A stretch of 64,000 nucleotides of DNA from Priestia megaterium (lineage in GTDB: Bacteria > Bacillota > Bacilli > Bacillales > Bacillaceae_H), in NCBI RefSeq assembly GCF_023824195.1, contig NZ_CP085442.1, forward strand, positions 3,014,001 to 3,078,000. The letters are read 5' to 3'. The number at the start of each line of letters is the position of its first letter. The stretch's first letter is position 1. The notes beneath the pieces are model-generated. The model was not told the DNA's origin. It saw nothing but the letters and a program-made list of their open reading frames with translations, and ran no database searches. The position numbers and the translations under genes were made by a program. Shown in pieces: positions 8,293 through 16,710 of this stretch.

Positions 8293-8718
8293 ATGAATCA
8301 TGGAAAATTTAAAAAGTGGGCAGAAACGTTACAAGAAGAAAACCATACGAAATTTTGGGAAAAGATTTTTGACGATGATAGTGAAAAAAAGAATGATACG
8401 GAAGCAGATGCTTCTCCTCAAATTGTAAATGAGTATCGAGATTATCCTTTAATTGATGTATATGAACGAGCAAATCAACTGTTAGTTGTGATTGAAATAC
8501 CCGGTGCTAAACGAACAGACGTCGAATTGACCATGCACGAAAATACTTTACACATATCCGGTTCATCTCTTTTAACGATAAAGGATGCAAATGTTCTTCA
8601 CAAAGAAAGACGTGAAGGAACATTTCAACGATCAATCATTCTTCCACCTGCTGTAGGGGAAGCGCCGTGTCACGCATCATTTAAAGATGGTCTTTTGCAC
8701 GTGAAATTTGATTTGTAA
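8293..8718 (+). CDS. Hsp20 family small heat-shock / spore protein
   Basis: About 141 residues with a clear alpha-crystallin domain: YPLIDVYERANQLLVVIEIPG, LHISGSS, FQRSIILPPAV and FKDGLLHVKFDL. The ATG after AAGAAGGTGAC is chosen; a longer upstream frame has no ribosome binding site. The N-terminal arm is short and charged and there is no C-terminal IXI tail, so large oligomers of classical sHSP type are less likely. The position between GerP-like genes suggests a coat or forespore-associated chaperone, which is inference. CotP-like coat proteins are known members of this fold. Confidence 0.8.
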   Translation: MNHGKFKKWAETLQEENHTKFWEKIFDDDSEKKNDTEADASPQIVNEYRDYPLIDVYERANQLLVVIEIPGAKRTDVELTMHENTLHISGSSLLTIKDANVLHKERREGTFQRSIILPPAVGEAPCHASFKDGLLHVKFDL

Positions 8719-8762
8719 TTTATTGTGCAGAACTATACGTAGCATGAAAGGCAGGGAATTTC

Positions 8763-9581
8763 ATGTTTTCTAAGTGGTTTAAACAATCGCCTAAAATTGA
8801 AACAGTCCGTAAAATAAATCCGTCTTCCCTTCCAACCAAAAAAAAAGCAGGTCCCATAGACCAAAGTTCTAATCAAAAGCGAAAAGAATTATCTGAAAAG
8901 ATGAAGTCAAAAAAACAGTCTAATCTAAAAAAAACTCCTCAGCAGCCAAAGAAGTTACCTAGCCAGACGGAGTCTAAGACATCTGAGGAAGCTGAATTCA
9001 CCAAACCCGCTCTCTCGTCAGATTCAGCGCTGAACTTGCAGGGGATTCTTGATCAAGTGACGCGTTTAACCGACGCAATCCCTAAAATAGAAGAGCTTCA
9101 TCAGCAATTACATGAATCAGCTCACCTTATTCAGTCGCTGTCTCAACTGCACGAGCAAACAGCTCATTTGCTCTCCGCTTTGCAGTCAGCTCCTAATTTT
9201 GAAGATATTCAAAATCAGATCTCTGCGTTAAAGGAAGTATCGTCCAATACAGCTTTATATGAAATGCTGACAAGTCTTGACAAAAAGATTAGTGAAGTAA
9301 CTCAGCCAAAGCAGTCCATTGTGGTTGAAAAAATTATGGTCGAAAAAGTATTGCTAGACAAAATTGACCTTAGTAATAATTTTGGCCAGCTAGGCATTAA
9401 AGATTTGACCGGCCACTTAAACATTGGTACAACGTATAGCGCCGACTCTGATCAAGTAGATGAAGAAGTCAAAGACTTGTTTTCTGTTAAGCTAAAAGAA
9501 AAAAAGATTGATGAACATACAACTGAGACAACGATGAGTTCAGGAGGTGAAACAGAGAAACCTGATCACCTCGAAGAATAA
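8763..9581 (+). CDS. GerPC-like spore germination protein
   Basis: A 272-residue protein. Residues 1-95 are very Lys/Ser/Pro-rich and disordered-looking. A helical, coiled-coil-like segment follows (about 95-180; repeated IEELHQQL, LHEQTAHLLSAL). The end contains EKIMVEKVLLDKIDLSN and LTGHLNIGTTYS, similar to the C-terminal strand motif I recall from GerPC. Two GerPA/PF-type genes lie upstream, which supports the call. The basic N-terminal tail is unusual compared with GerPC and may act in coat binding. The gene ends in a bidirectional terminator shared with btuD. Confidence 0.6.
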   Translation: MFSKWFKQSPKIETVRKINPSSLPTKKKAGPIDQSSNQKRKELSEKMKSKKQSNLKKTPQQPKKLPSQTESKTSEEAEFTKPALSSDSALNLQGILDQVTRLTDAIPKIEELHQQLHESAHLIQSLSQLHEQTAHLLSALQSAPNFEDIQNQISALKEVSSNTALYEMLTSLDKKISEVTQPKQSIVVEKIMVEKVLLDKIDLSNNFGQLGIKDLTGHLNIGTTYSADSDQVDEEVKDLFSVKLKEKKIDEHTTETTMSSGGETEKPDHLEE

Positions 9582-9583
9582 AA

Positions 9584-9628
9584 AATGACCGCCACTGCTT
9601 ATTTAAAGCAATTGTCGGTCATTTTTGT
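9584..9628. terminator. bidirectional terminator formed partly by coding sequence
   Basis: AATGACCG and CGGTCATT flank an inner pairing, with T-runs on both strands. It serves the GerPC-like gene and the opposing btuD gene; the last codons of btuD form one arm. Confidence 0.75.
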
Positions 9629-10882
9629 TTCAAGAAAGACTTGCAATTCTTTCTGTAGACGTTTCAGTAAGAAATCTGAAATTTCTTCTTGAATTTCTTC
9701 TTTATGATGAGATGATGCTACAACAATACGTCCTGTTTTTCCTAAGAAAGCCCGGTATTCAATTACCTTCATCGCAGCATGAAGTAAGTTCGCGTCCGAA
9801 AGCGGCGCATTTGTTAGTAACACAATATTTACTTCGCTTTCTTTTTGTCCATGTGTCAGCACAGCCAGCCACGAGTCACCTTTATCATCTTTTAAGCGAA
9901 CTTCATGACTAGATAAAAACGCAGAGTTCCACGCCGTGTCAGCACTGCTTTGCTGTTGAACAATTTCTTGACACCAGTCTAGACCTGTTTCATTTGAACC
10001 AAGTGAAAGAGTTCTCAAAGGACGCACAAAGGATAAACATAGCTTGCCCGGTTCCTTTTGTAACTGATACAACTCATGGAAGTCCGTCTCTGGATATTGA
10101 TACGGCGGCACAAAAGCAATTTGTCGCTTGTTCACAGCGGGATGGTGAAATACATGCAAATCAACGCCATATACTCTTTTTAACGTAGCTGCATCCTGAA
10201 AAATGGCATCCATACCCGTTTCTTCTACTCTTCCATCTTTCAGTAACACGGCATTATCTGCAAACAGCGAGGCGATGTTGAGATCATGCAAAATGGCCAG
10301 AACCGTTAAGCTCATTTCCTGCTGTAAAGTTTTTAACAGCTGAAGCAGTTCCATCGTATGTTTTACATCTAAGTGATTAGTTGGTTCATCAAGAAGTAAG
10401 TAGTCAGGTTCTTGCGCCAGTGCTTTAGCCAGTAAAACCCGCTGTTTTTCTCCACCGCTTAGCGATTGAAAGGTATGATTTCTATAGTGCCAAACGTTTG
10501 TTAATTTCATCACGCTTTCCACCACTTCTTCATCCTGTGCTGATACAGTGCTAAACAATCCTTTTGCCTGATAAGGGTAACGTCCAAGTGAAACAATTTC
10601 TTGAACCGTAAATTCTAACCCAATTTGATTTTCTTGCGTCATAACTGCCACTTTTTGCGCAAGTTGTTTTGGTGAATAAGCCTTCACTGACTTTCCTTCT
10701 ACCTTCACTTCTCCTGATTGAATGCTTAATACATTCATGATTAAGCGAATAAGCGTTGTTTTCCCGCTTCCATTTGGTCCTAGTAAAGCGACAAAAGAAC
10801 CTTTGTCTACGGTGAACGTAATGTCACGAACGGTCGGTTGCTGTTTATCGTATCCTCCTGTCACATTATATAGTTCAATCAT
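9599..10882 (-). CDS. btuD: cobalamin ABC transporter ATPase fused to CbiZ-like domain
   Basis: A 427-residue protein. Residues 1-250 are an ABC ATPase with Walker A GPNGSGKT, signature LSGGEKQR, Walker B LLLDEPTNHLD and the H-loop in ILHDLN. The remaining 170 residues resemble adenosylcobinamide amidohydrolase CbiZ (RPLRTLSLGSNETGLDW, APLSDANLLHAAMKVIEYRA), but several CbiZ core motifs are weak. This matches B. subtilis YvrA (BtuD with a CbiZ extension), which energises corrinoid import. It overlaps btuC by 4 nt (ATGA). The nearby cobalamin riboswitch supports B12 specificity. Confidence 0.85.
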   Translation of the reverse strand: MIELYNVTGGYDKQQPTVRDITFTVDKGSFVALLGPNGSGKTTLIRLIMNVLSIQSGEVKVEGKSVKAYSPKQLAQKVAVMTQENQIGLEFTVQEIVSLGRYPYQAKGLFSTVSAQDEEVVESVMKLTNVWHYRNHTFQSLSGGEKQRVLLAKALAQEPDYLLLDEPTNHLDVKHTMELLQLLKTLQQEMSLTVLAILHDLNIASLFADNAVLLKDGRVEETGMDAIFQDAATLKRVYGVDLHVFHHPAVNKRQIAFVPPYQYPETDFHELYQLQKEPGKLCLSFVRPLRTLSLGSNETGLDWCQEIVQQQSSADTAWNSAFLSSHEVRLKDDKGDSWLAVLTHGQKESEVNIVLLTNAPLSDANLLHAAMKVIEYRAFLGKTGRIVVASSHHKEEIQEEISDFLLKRLQKELQVFLETKMTDNCFK

Positions 10883-11937
10883 GATATTCCTCTCTTCCGC
10901 ATACGTTCTTTTACAAGGAGCAGCGTAAAAATCGGCGAACCAATTAAGGCGGTTACAACTCCAATCGGCAGTTCACGCGGTTCTAATATCGTTCGTGCCA
11001 ATAAATCCGCTAAAACTAAATAACTTCCTCCGATTAAAATAGAAAGCGGCAGTACATGCTTATGATTAGCTCCCGCTACGAGACGTACTACATGGGGAAT
11101 AACCAAACCAACAAATCCGATTGCTCCGGATACTGATACCGCAGCCCCTGTCAACACGGACGCTCCTATTAAAATTATTCTTTTTTTCTTCTTTACGTCT
11201 ATTCCCATAAACTGAGCGGATTGATCGCCAAATGCTAAGCCGTTCAGCTCTTTTACATGTAACAGCAGCATAATCGTACCGACCAAAAAAAACGGCCCTA
11301 AAATTTGAATGTGAGACCATCCTCTCATTGATACGCTTCCCATTAGCCAATATAAAACCTGCCTTACATCTTCTTCAGGAGAAAGAGCCACAATTAATGA
11401 AATAAGCGCGCTCATAAAGGATGATAAAATAATCCCAGCTAAGATGATGGTTTCATTGGCCAAATTGCCGCTTGCGAGCTTCGTAATACCAAAAACTAAA
11501 AGAAGGGTAATAAATCCAGATACAATGCCGACTACAGGCAGCGTGAAGATGGACAAACCAAAAATACTCCAATGGAAATAAATTGCCATCACAGAGCCAA
11601 GGGTTGCACCGGAGGAAACCCCAATTGTGTAAGGATCAGCAAGAGAATTTCTTAGTAGCCCTTGAAAAGCAGCCCCTGCTATAGAAAGCGAAGCTCCTAC
11701 TAAAAATGCTACCAGTACTCTTGGGAATCGAATTTGCCAAATGATTAAATCCATATTTTCCGGACCATGATATAGGGATAATCCGGTAAGGTGGCCAATA
11801 ATAATTTTGATTGTATCTCCTACGGTTAACGAAACCGTACCAATAAATACCCCCATGATAACCGAAGTACATACAATAAATAAACTCCCTATGTATAAAA
11901 TAGATGTTTTGTTAAAAAAGATATTTTTAAAAATCAA
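10879..11937 (-). CDS. btuC: cobalamin ABC transporter permease
   Basis: A 352-residue integral membrane protein of the BtuC/FecCD family with about ten helices. Characteristic segments are RFPRVLVAFLVGASLSIAGAAFQ, NSLADPYTIGVSSGA and the late GAIGFVGLVIPHVVR coupling region. It forms the channel for corrinoid import with btuD downstream. The start is TTG; GAGGAG lies about 9 nt upstream and the first helix needs this start. No periplasmic-type binding protein (btuF, yvrC in B. subtilis) is adjacent, so it must be encoded elsewhere or shared. A 200-bp gap separates it from cobQ. Confidence 0.88.
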   Translation of the reverse strand: MIFKNIFFNKTSILYIGSLFIVCTSVIMGVFIGTVSLTVGDTIKIIIGHLTGLSLYHGPENMDLIIWQIRFPRVLVAFLVGASLSIAGAAFQGLLRNSLADPYTIGVSSGATLGSVMAIYFHWSIFGLSIFTLPVVGIVSGFITLLLVFGITKLASGNLANETIILAGIILSSFMSALISLIVALSPEEDVRQVLYWLMGSVSMRGWSHIQILGPFFLVGTIMLLLHVKELNGLAFGDQSAQFMGIDVKKKKRIILIGASVLTGAAVSVSGAIGFVGLVIPHVVRLVAGANHKHVLPLSILIGGSYLVLADLLARTILEPRELPIGVVTALIGSPIFTLLLVKERMRKRGIS

Positions 11938-12137
11938 TACGTTCAGCTCCTCTAGGAAACGAGGCGTGATGTTTTACATTAACCATTCATTTTCCTGTCC
12001 ATAACCCATGTTTCCACCATACATAGAGTTGGAAACAATCAGCTTTTATTTGTCACGAGTGTGAGATTGTTGAACTAGACAACGTAACATAGCGTACTAA
12101 AAATTCTGGTAAAAAAACAAGTGAAAGCCTCTGTAAG

Positions 12138-13655
12138 CTATACTTTTTGTGCTTGCTCAGGGCTTTTATAGTTATCTATTAAATGATACAGCTTTTCCAT
12201 ATCTACAGCTTCTCGCACATATGCTGCTGCTTTTGAAAAAGACTCCTCTTTTCGCAGACGGCTGTTGAATGTATCCGTAACGGGAGGCAATTTTTTATGT
12301 TTGCGAATTTGATTAAGCAAAGCTCTGCGCAAAGCATCATTATGAAAAACATCATGAACATACGTACCGATAACGTTGTCTTTAACCGTTCCTTCTTTTT
12401 CATGATCTACCACTGCAAAAGCTTCCGTCGTACTCTTAGAAACCGTCTTTCCCATATGAATTTCGTAGCCTTCAATCGAAACTCTTTCACTTTCTAGCTG
12501 GACATACCCAGAAACTCTTTCTGTTTTTTTGCTGGTTGTCATAACGGTTTCCACTGGAAGCAAACCCAGCCCTTTAATGGATTCAATCCGAGATTCTACT
12601 GCATCAGGGTCTGTAATTGTCTCCCCTAGCATTTGATATCCTCCGCAGATGCCAATGACGTGAACGTTCGTTGTGTTCAAAACTTGATTAATGGCTAGAG
12701 CCAGGCCGCTTTCTTGTAAAAACTGCGCATCTTCAATCGTATTTTTGCTTCCTGGTAAAACAATTAAATCAGGCGTACCTAATTGCGACGGCTTGGTTAC
12801 AAGCCTCACATGACAGTCTTCTTCTAAGCTTAAAGGATCGATGTCTGTAAAATTTGAGATGCGTGGATACGAAATAACCGCAATATCAATTTCTTTTAAC
12901 GGATTCACAAGCGTTGAGTAATTTCTGAGTGATAACGAATCTTCCGCGTCAATTTCCACGTTGTGCATATAAGGAATAACTCCTAGAACTGGAACACCCG
13001 TGTATTCTTCAAACCACTTCAACCCTGGTTTTAAAAGTTCTAAATCTCCTCGGAATTTATTAATTAACACCCCGATAACTCTAGACTTGTGTTCATCTGG
13101 AAGCAATTGAAGAGTACCCACTAAGCTCGCAAAAACCCCTCCTTTATCAATATCTCCTACTAACACAACAGGCGCTTGGGCTATTTTTGCAACGCGCATA
13201 TTTACGAGTTCCCGGTCGTTCAAATTCACTTCAGCAGGACTTCCAGCACCTTCAATCACAATTCGATCATAATGCTTGGCAAGTTCTTTATAAGACTCTG
13301 TGATAACGTTTAACCCTTCATTAAAAAATTCTTGCCGATACTGAAAAGCAAACATATTACGAAGCGGCTTTCCATGAACGACAATTTGAGATTCATGATC
13401 ACGAGTTGGTTTAATTAAAATAGGGTTCATATTGGTTGTTGCTTCTACCCCAGCCGCTTCTGCTTGAATTCCTTGCGCTCTGCCAATTTCTTTTCCATCC
13501 ATTGTAATGTATGAATTAAGCGCCATGTTTTGCGATTTAAACGGTGCAGTTTGATAGCCGTCTTCTTTAAAAATACGGCAAAATGCTGTAGCAATCATAC
13601 TTTTTCCAGCGTCTGAGTGCGTTCCTTGAATCATAAGAGGTTTTCCTTTTTTCAC
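12138..13655 (-). CDS. cobQ: cobyric acid synthase
   Basis: About 505 residues. The N-terminal dethiobiotin-synthetase-like ATPase (QGTHSDAGKS P-loop-type motif, KSQNMALNS, VIEGAGSPAEVNL, GDIDKGGVFAS) is followed by a class I glutamine amidotransferase domain with nucleophile Cys in GICGGYQMLGE. It amidates four carboxyls of adenosylcobyrinic acid a,c-diamide. The second GTG is preferred: GGGAG is 8 nt upstream of it, whereas it abuts the GTG three codons earlier. Expression should be controlled by the upstream B12 riboswitch. No other corrin-ring genes lie in the window, so this may serve salvage or a split pathway. Confidence 0.9.
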   Translation of the reverse strand: MKKGKPLMIQGTHSDAGKSMIATAFCRIFKEDGYQTAPFKSQNMALNSYITMDGKEIGRAQGIQAEAAGVEATTNMNPILIKPTRDHESQIVVHGKPLRNMFAFQYRQEFFNEGLNVITESYKELAKHYDRIVIEGAGSPAEVNLNDRELVNMRVAKIAQAPVVLVGDIDKGGVFASLVGTLQLLPDEHKSRVIGVLINKFRGDLELLKPGLKWFEEYTGVPVLGVIPYMHNVEIDAEDSLSLRNYSTLVNPLKEIDIAVISYPRISNFTDIDPLSLEEDCHVRLVTKPSQLGTPDLIVLPGSKNTIEDAQFLQESGLALAINQVLNTTNVHVIGICGGYQMLGETITDPDAVESRIESIKGLGLLPVETVMTTSKKTERVSGYVQLESERVSIEGYEIHMGKTVSKSTTEAFAVVDHEKEGTVKDNVIGTYVHDVFHNDALRRALLNQIRKHKKLPPVTDTFNSRLRKEESFSKAAAYVREAVDMEKLYHLIDNYKSPEQAQKV

Positions 13656-13675
13656 TTTATCCACTCCCTATCACA

Positions 13676-13740
13676 TAAAAAAACCTTAACTGTAAAAGTC
13701 AAGGTTTGGTCATGCGCTCATTAACACATTGTCTTGACTT
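13676..13740 (-). terminator. riboswitch expression platform: terminator and antiterminator
   Basis: On the minus strand a 10-bp stem (AACCTTGACT / AGTTAAGGTT, one GU pair) with a 5-nt loop is followed by seven Ts just before the cobQ RBS. The competing AAGTCAAG at 13733-13740 can pair with CTTGACTT (13696-13703), which is the 5' arm of the terminator. This gives mutually exclusive structures, a typical transcription attenuator. Confidence 0.8.
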
Positions 13741-13770
13741 ATTTCTCCCACCGAAAAATAAGGGGTTTTT

Positions 13771-13935
13771 AAAAGCAGGTCTCCTGGCTTATGCTTCATT
13801 TTACTTCTGCACCCTTCCTAGTTTAGTTTGACTAGTGGGTCTTTGCAGGTTCATCGACATTTACAGTAGCGGGGGCTGCACCGGATTTGCACCGATTTCC
13901 CTATTATCCTCCTTAGAGGCACTTTTAAAATCATT
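13771..13935 (-). ncRNA. cobalamin riboswitch (B12 element)
   Basis: Read on the minus strand, the segment has the hallmark aptamer blocks GGGAA, GGTGCAAATCCGGTGC, CAGCCCCCGCTACTGT and, near the 3' end, AGCCAGGAGACCTGC, the B12 box (GCCACTG family). It precedes the terminator/antiterminator and cobQ. Binding of adenosylcobalamin is expected to favour the terminator and switch cobQ off. Confidence 0.92.
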
Positions 13936-13943
13936 TATTCTTT

Positions 13944-13972
13944 ATTGTAACGAATTTTATAACCATTCACAA
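13944..13972 (-). promoter_or_regulatory. SigA-type promoter of riboswitch-cobQ
   Basis: On the minus strand TTGTGA and TACAAT are separated by exactly 17 nt, ending about 10 nt before the aptamer. This is a good match to a vegetative promoter. Confidence 0.7.
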
Positions 13973-14088
13973 TAACGATTTTCTTCTATTATTATATATT
14001 ACTGTGTTTATACTTATTTAGGTCTCGTATGCTATAATAACAATTATTTTCCAAACATCTTATAGAATAGCTAGGAAGGGGCTCACAG

Positions 14089-14652
14089 TTGAAGAAAAAA
14101 ATGATTTATACCTTTATTGGTTCGCTTGTTCTTTATATAGCAATCATATCTTTTTGTATGTATCAAACTGCTCACAAGCCTGTTCCACAAAAAGCAGATT
14201 ATGTGCTGATTTTAGGTTCTAAAGTAGATGGCGATCAAATGTCTCCTAGTTTAAAAGAACGAGTAAAGACGGCTCTATCTTATTTACAAGTACATCAACA
14301 AACAAAAGTTATCGTAACGGGCGGAAAAGGATCCGATGAAGAAATTTCTGAAGCAGAAGCAGCCTATCGTTTTCTGCGGAAAGAAGGAATTAAAAAGAAT
14401 CGAATTATAAAAGAAGATCAGTCAACTTCTACTTTTGAGAATTTCACTTTCACTAAACAGAAAGTCGATATTCAACACAAAAAAGTCGTGCTTGTTAGCA
14501 GTGATTTTCATTTATTTCGCGCCTCTATTATTGCCGAACGTCAAGGTTTTGATGTTTATCCTTTAGGTGCAAAGACACCAAATTCAATTAAACTTCAAGC
14601 CTACTTTCGTGAGTATGTTGCTATATTAAAAACGTGGCTGTTTGATAAATAA
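14089..14652 (+). CDS. YdcF/SanA-like DUF218 membrane protein
   Basis: A 187-residue protein with an N-terminal membrane helix (about 5-25) and a DUF218 domain facing outwards. Conserved elements are ADYVLILGSKVDGD, VIVTGGKGSDEEISEAEA, the STSTFEN motif and VVLVSSDFHLFRA. Relatives (SanA, ElyC, YdcF) are linked to envelope integrity and polysaccharide metabolism, with an unsettled biochemical role. It starts at TTG with GAAGGGG upstream; a later ATG four codons in would also keep the helix. It is monocistronic, divergent from cobQ, and ends in a strong terminator. Confidence 0.85.
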   Translation: MKKKMIYTFIGSLVLYIAIISFCMYQTAHKPVPQKADYVLILGSKVDGDQMSPSLKERVKTALSYLQVHQQTKVIVTGGKGSDEEISEAEAAYRFLRKEGIKKNRIIKEDQSTSTFENFTFTKQKVDIQHKKVVLVSSDFHLFRASIIAERQGFDVYPLGAKTPNSIKLQAYFREYVAILKTWLFDK

Positions 14653-14677
14653 ATAGAGCCCACGTCTATATAAACGA

Positions 14678-14710
14678 AAAACACGGCATGAATTCATGCC
14701 GTGTTTTTTA
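14678..14710. terminator. bidirectional terminator
   Basis: A 14-bp perfect palindromic stem (AAACACGGCATGAA / TTCATGCCGTGTTT) has T-runs on both sides. It lies between the convergent DUF218 and amino acid permease genes. Confidence 0.9.
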
Positions 14711-16282
14711 TTAATCATCTGTATCGATAACTGCTTTTGGTAAACCTGTATATTTCGCCCAGTAGAAAATACCGATTGAAACAAGAGCAATTAAAATTAA
14801 GTCAAGCGGGTTGCTTAGTACACCTTGTCCTCCACCAAATGAACCTAGGTAAGAAATAACAAGCATAATAATATAATAAGCAACTAGCCACCATGCAGAT
14901 TTAAGCTGCTGTGCAAATTTTACAACGTCAGTTGGTACGTATTTTTTAAACGCTACGTAGATAACAACCATTAGAAGCTGTGATCCTAGCAGCCAAGAAA
15001 TTGTCGTCCACCCTGACCAATACACGATGTATGAACAGAAGATAAATGAAACAGGAGCAATAACGCTCATACCTTTCAATTTAAAAGGCTTTTTAAGGTC
15101 TTTTGCATTTACTCTGAATGCAGCAGCAGAAATTGGCGCAATCGCATAAGACAGAATAAGTGCTACTGAACATACGTTTACTAGCGCTTCCCAAGAAGGA
15201 AATGGCAGTGTCCAGAATACAGACATTCCAAATGATAGCCATAGTGACGCACGCGGAATTCCTGTTTTCTTATCTACTTTTGAGAAGCCTTTAAATAGTG
15301 TTCCGTTACGAGACCAAGCATAAACTAGACGAGAAGTTGTATTCATAAAGATGTTCCCGTTACCGCCTGGTGATAAAATAGCATCAAAAATAACAAGCGT
15401 TACTAACCAGCCAAGGCCTAAAATAAGTGCAATATCTTTAAATGGTAAAGAGAATTGCTCTTGAATTGTTCCCCATCCTCCTGATAGCATATCAGCCGGG
15501 ATGTTACCAATGAACAATACTTGCAGTGCTGTGTAAATAATCGCTGAAAGTACAATACAGATAATGAGCGCGATTGGAATATTACGCTGCGGGTTTTTAA
15601 CTTCACTGGCTACAGAAACAATAGGGTGAAGTCCTAGGTAAGCAAACATAACGCCACCTGTTGAAATGGCTGCTTGGATACCATTAAAACCAAACGGAGC
15701 AAAATCGCCAGTTGTAAAGTTAGCAGATTTAAAGTGATAAGCCAACACGACGATAATTGTAAGAGGAACCGCATATTTGAACACAGATATAATAACATTT
15801 GACTTAGCAAATGCTTTTACACTTACGTAGTTAATGATAAAAAATAGCGTTAATAACGCAAACTGAAATAACCAGCCAATCGTAGTAGGCGATTCAGAAC
15901 CATGTTTAGTTAGACCAGGAAGCCAAAAAGCAACATACTGACGTACAGCCGTTACCTCGATGGCAATCAAACTTGTGTAAGCAATAATGGTAATGAATGA
16001 AATTAAGTAACCCACTAAATGACCATGTGAGTAAACCGGATAACGGATAATCCCACCGGTACGCGGCAGAGCTGCTCCAAGTTCAGCATACACTAAACCG
16101 ATAAGCAAAATAATGACTCCGCCAATCAGCCACGAAAAACTTCCGGCTGGCCCAGCCTTTGACGCTACGTTACTAACCGCAAATAACCAGGCGGAACCAA
16201 AAATAGCTCCCATCCCAATTAATGTTAAGTCAAGTAACGATATTGATTTTTTAAACTTTCCTTGATTTCCTTGATCAGACAT
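14711..16282 (-). CDS. APC-family amino acid permease, YveA-like
   Basis: A 523-residue permease of the amino acid-polyamine-organocation family with about 13-14 helices. The first-helix glycine-rich loop is visible (LIGMGAIFGSAWLFA), as are RTGGIIRYPVYSHG and the long C-terminal helical part. Sequence and length look close to B. subtilis YveA, an aspartate/proton symporter, so acidic amino acid uptake is a reasonable inference. The ATG right after AAAGGAGG is chosen; a GTG eight codons earlier lacks an RBS. The 280 bp upstream are AT-rich, and I saw no riboswitch there. Confidence 0.85.
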   Translation of the reverse strand: MSDQGNQGKFKKSISLLDLTLIGMGAIFGSAWLFAVSNVASKAGPAGSFSWLIGGVIILLIGLVYAELGAALPRTGGIIRYPVYSHGHLVGYLISFITIIAYTSLIAIEVTAVRQYVAFWLPGLTKHGSESPTTIGWLFQFALLTLFFIINYVSVKAFAKSNVIISVFKYAVPLTIIVVLAYHFKSANFTTGDFAPFGFNGIQAAISTGGVMFAYLGLHPIVSVASEVKNPQRNIPIALIICIVLSAIIYTALQVLFIGNIPADMLSGGWGTIQEQFSLPFKDIALILGLGWLVTLVIFDAILSPGGNGNIFMNTTSRLVYAWSRNGTLFKGFSKVDKKTGIPRASLWLSFGMSVFWTLPFPSWEALVNVCSVALILSYAIAPISAAAFRVNAKDLKKPFKLKGMSVIAPVSFIFCSYIVYWSGWTTISWLLGSQLLMVVIYVAFKKYVPTDVVKFAQQLKSAWWLVAYYIIMLVISYLGSFGGGQGVLSNPLDLILIALVSIGIFYWAKYTGLPKAVIDTDD

Positions 16283-16560
16283 AAAATCCTCCTTTAAAAT
16301 TCCCACTCCACATACCTAACGCCCTTGCGTCCGATATGGGATTCTTTACATCCTCCTCCTCTTACTAAGACCTCACAAGTGGATATGTTAACAAATATTC
16401 TCTAAAAAACCAAGTCAAAAACTTTATTTTTTTGTAAAACATCGTTGAATTGTTTATGTATAACGCACAAATTCCACAGAAGATTTGAGGACTACTACCC
16501 TTATTTAACCGCATTGTTCTCAGTTTAAACATAAAAGAATATTCAAACTATTTATCATAA

Positions 16561-16706
16561 AAAAAGGGGCTGAGACATAACAAAATCAACCGCTAGAAGC
16601 AGCTACATACGTAAAACCTAAGCTTACCCTATTTAATGAAAAAATCCGAACGATTCATCGTTCGGATCTTCCTTCAACTAAAATACTTTTGTCCCAGTTT
16701 CTTTTT
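16561..16706 (-). repeat. dispersed terminator-bearing element, copy B (deleted form)
   Basis: A short version of the element that keeps both termini (GGGGCTGAGACATAAC and the complement of GTCCCAGTTTC) and the terminator hairpin, but lacks the central CTGTTGATT module. The hairpin loop has shrunk to 4 nt, giving a compact perfect stem at 16644-16667 with the T-run kept on the minus strand. It ends 4 nt from the stop codon of the nitroreductase gene, in the same relative orientation as the other copies. Confidence 0.82.
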
Positions 16707-16710
16707 CTGG

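Noticed and set aside
16283..16560. Riboswitch upstream of the YveA-like permease
   Set aside because: A purine-rich GAGGAGGAGG tract caught the eye, but no known aptamer core or attenuator hairpin follows.
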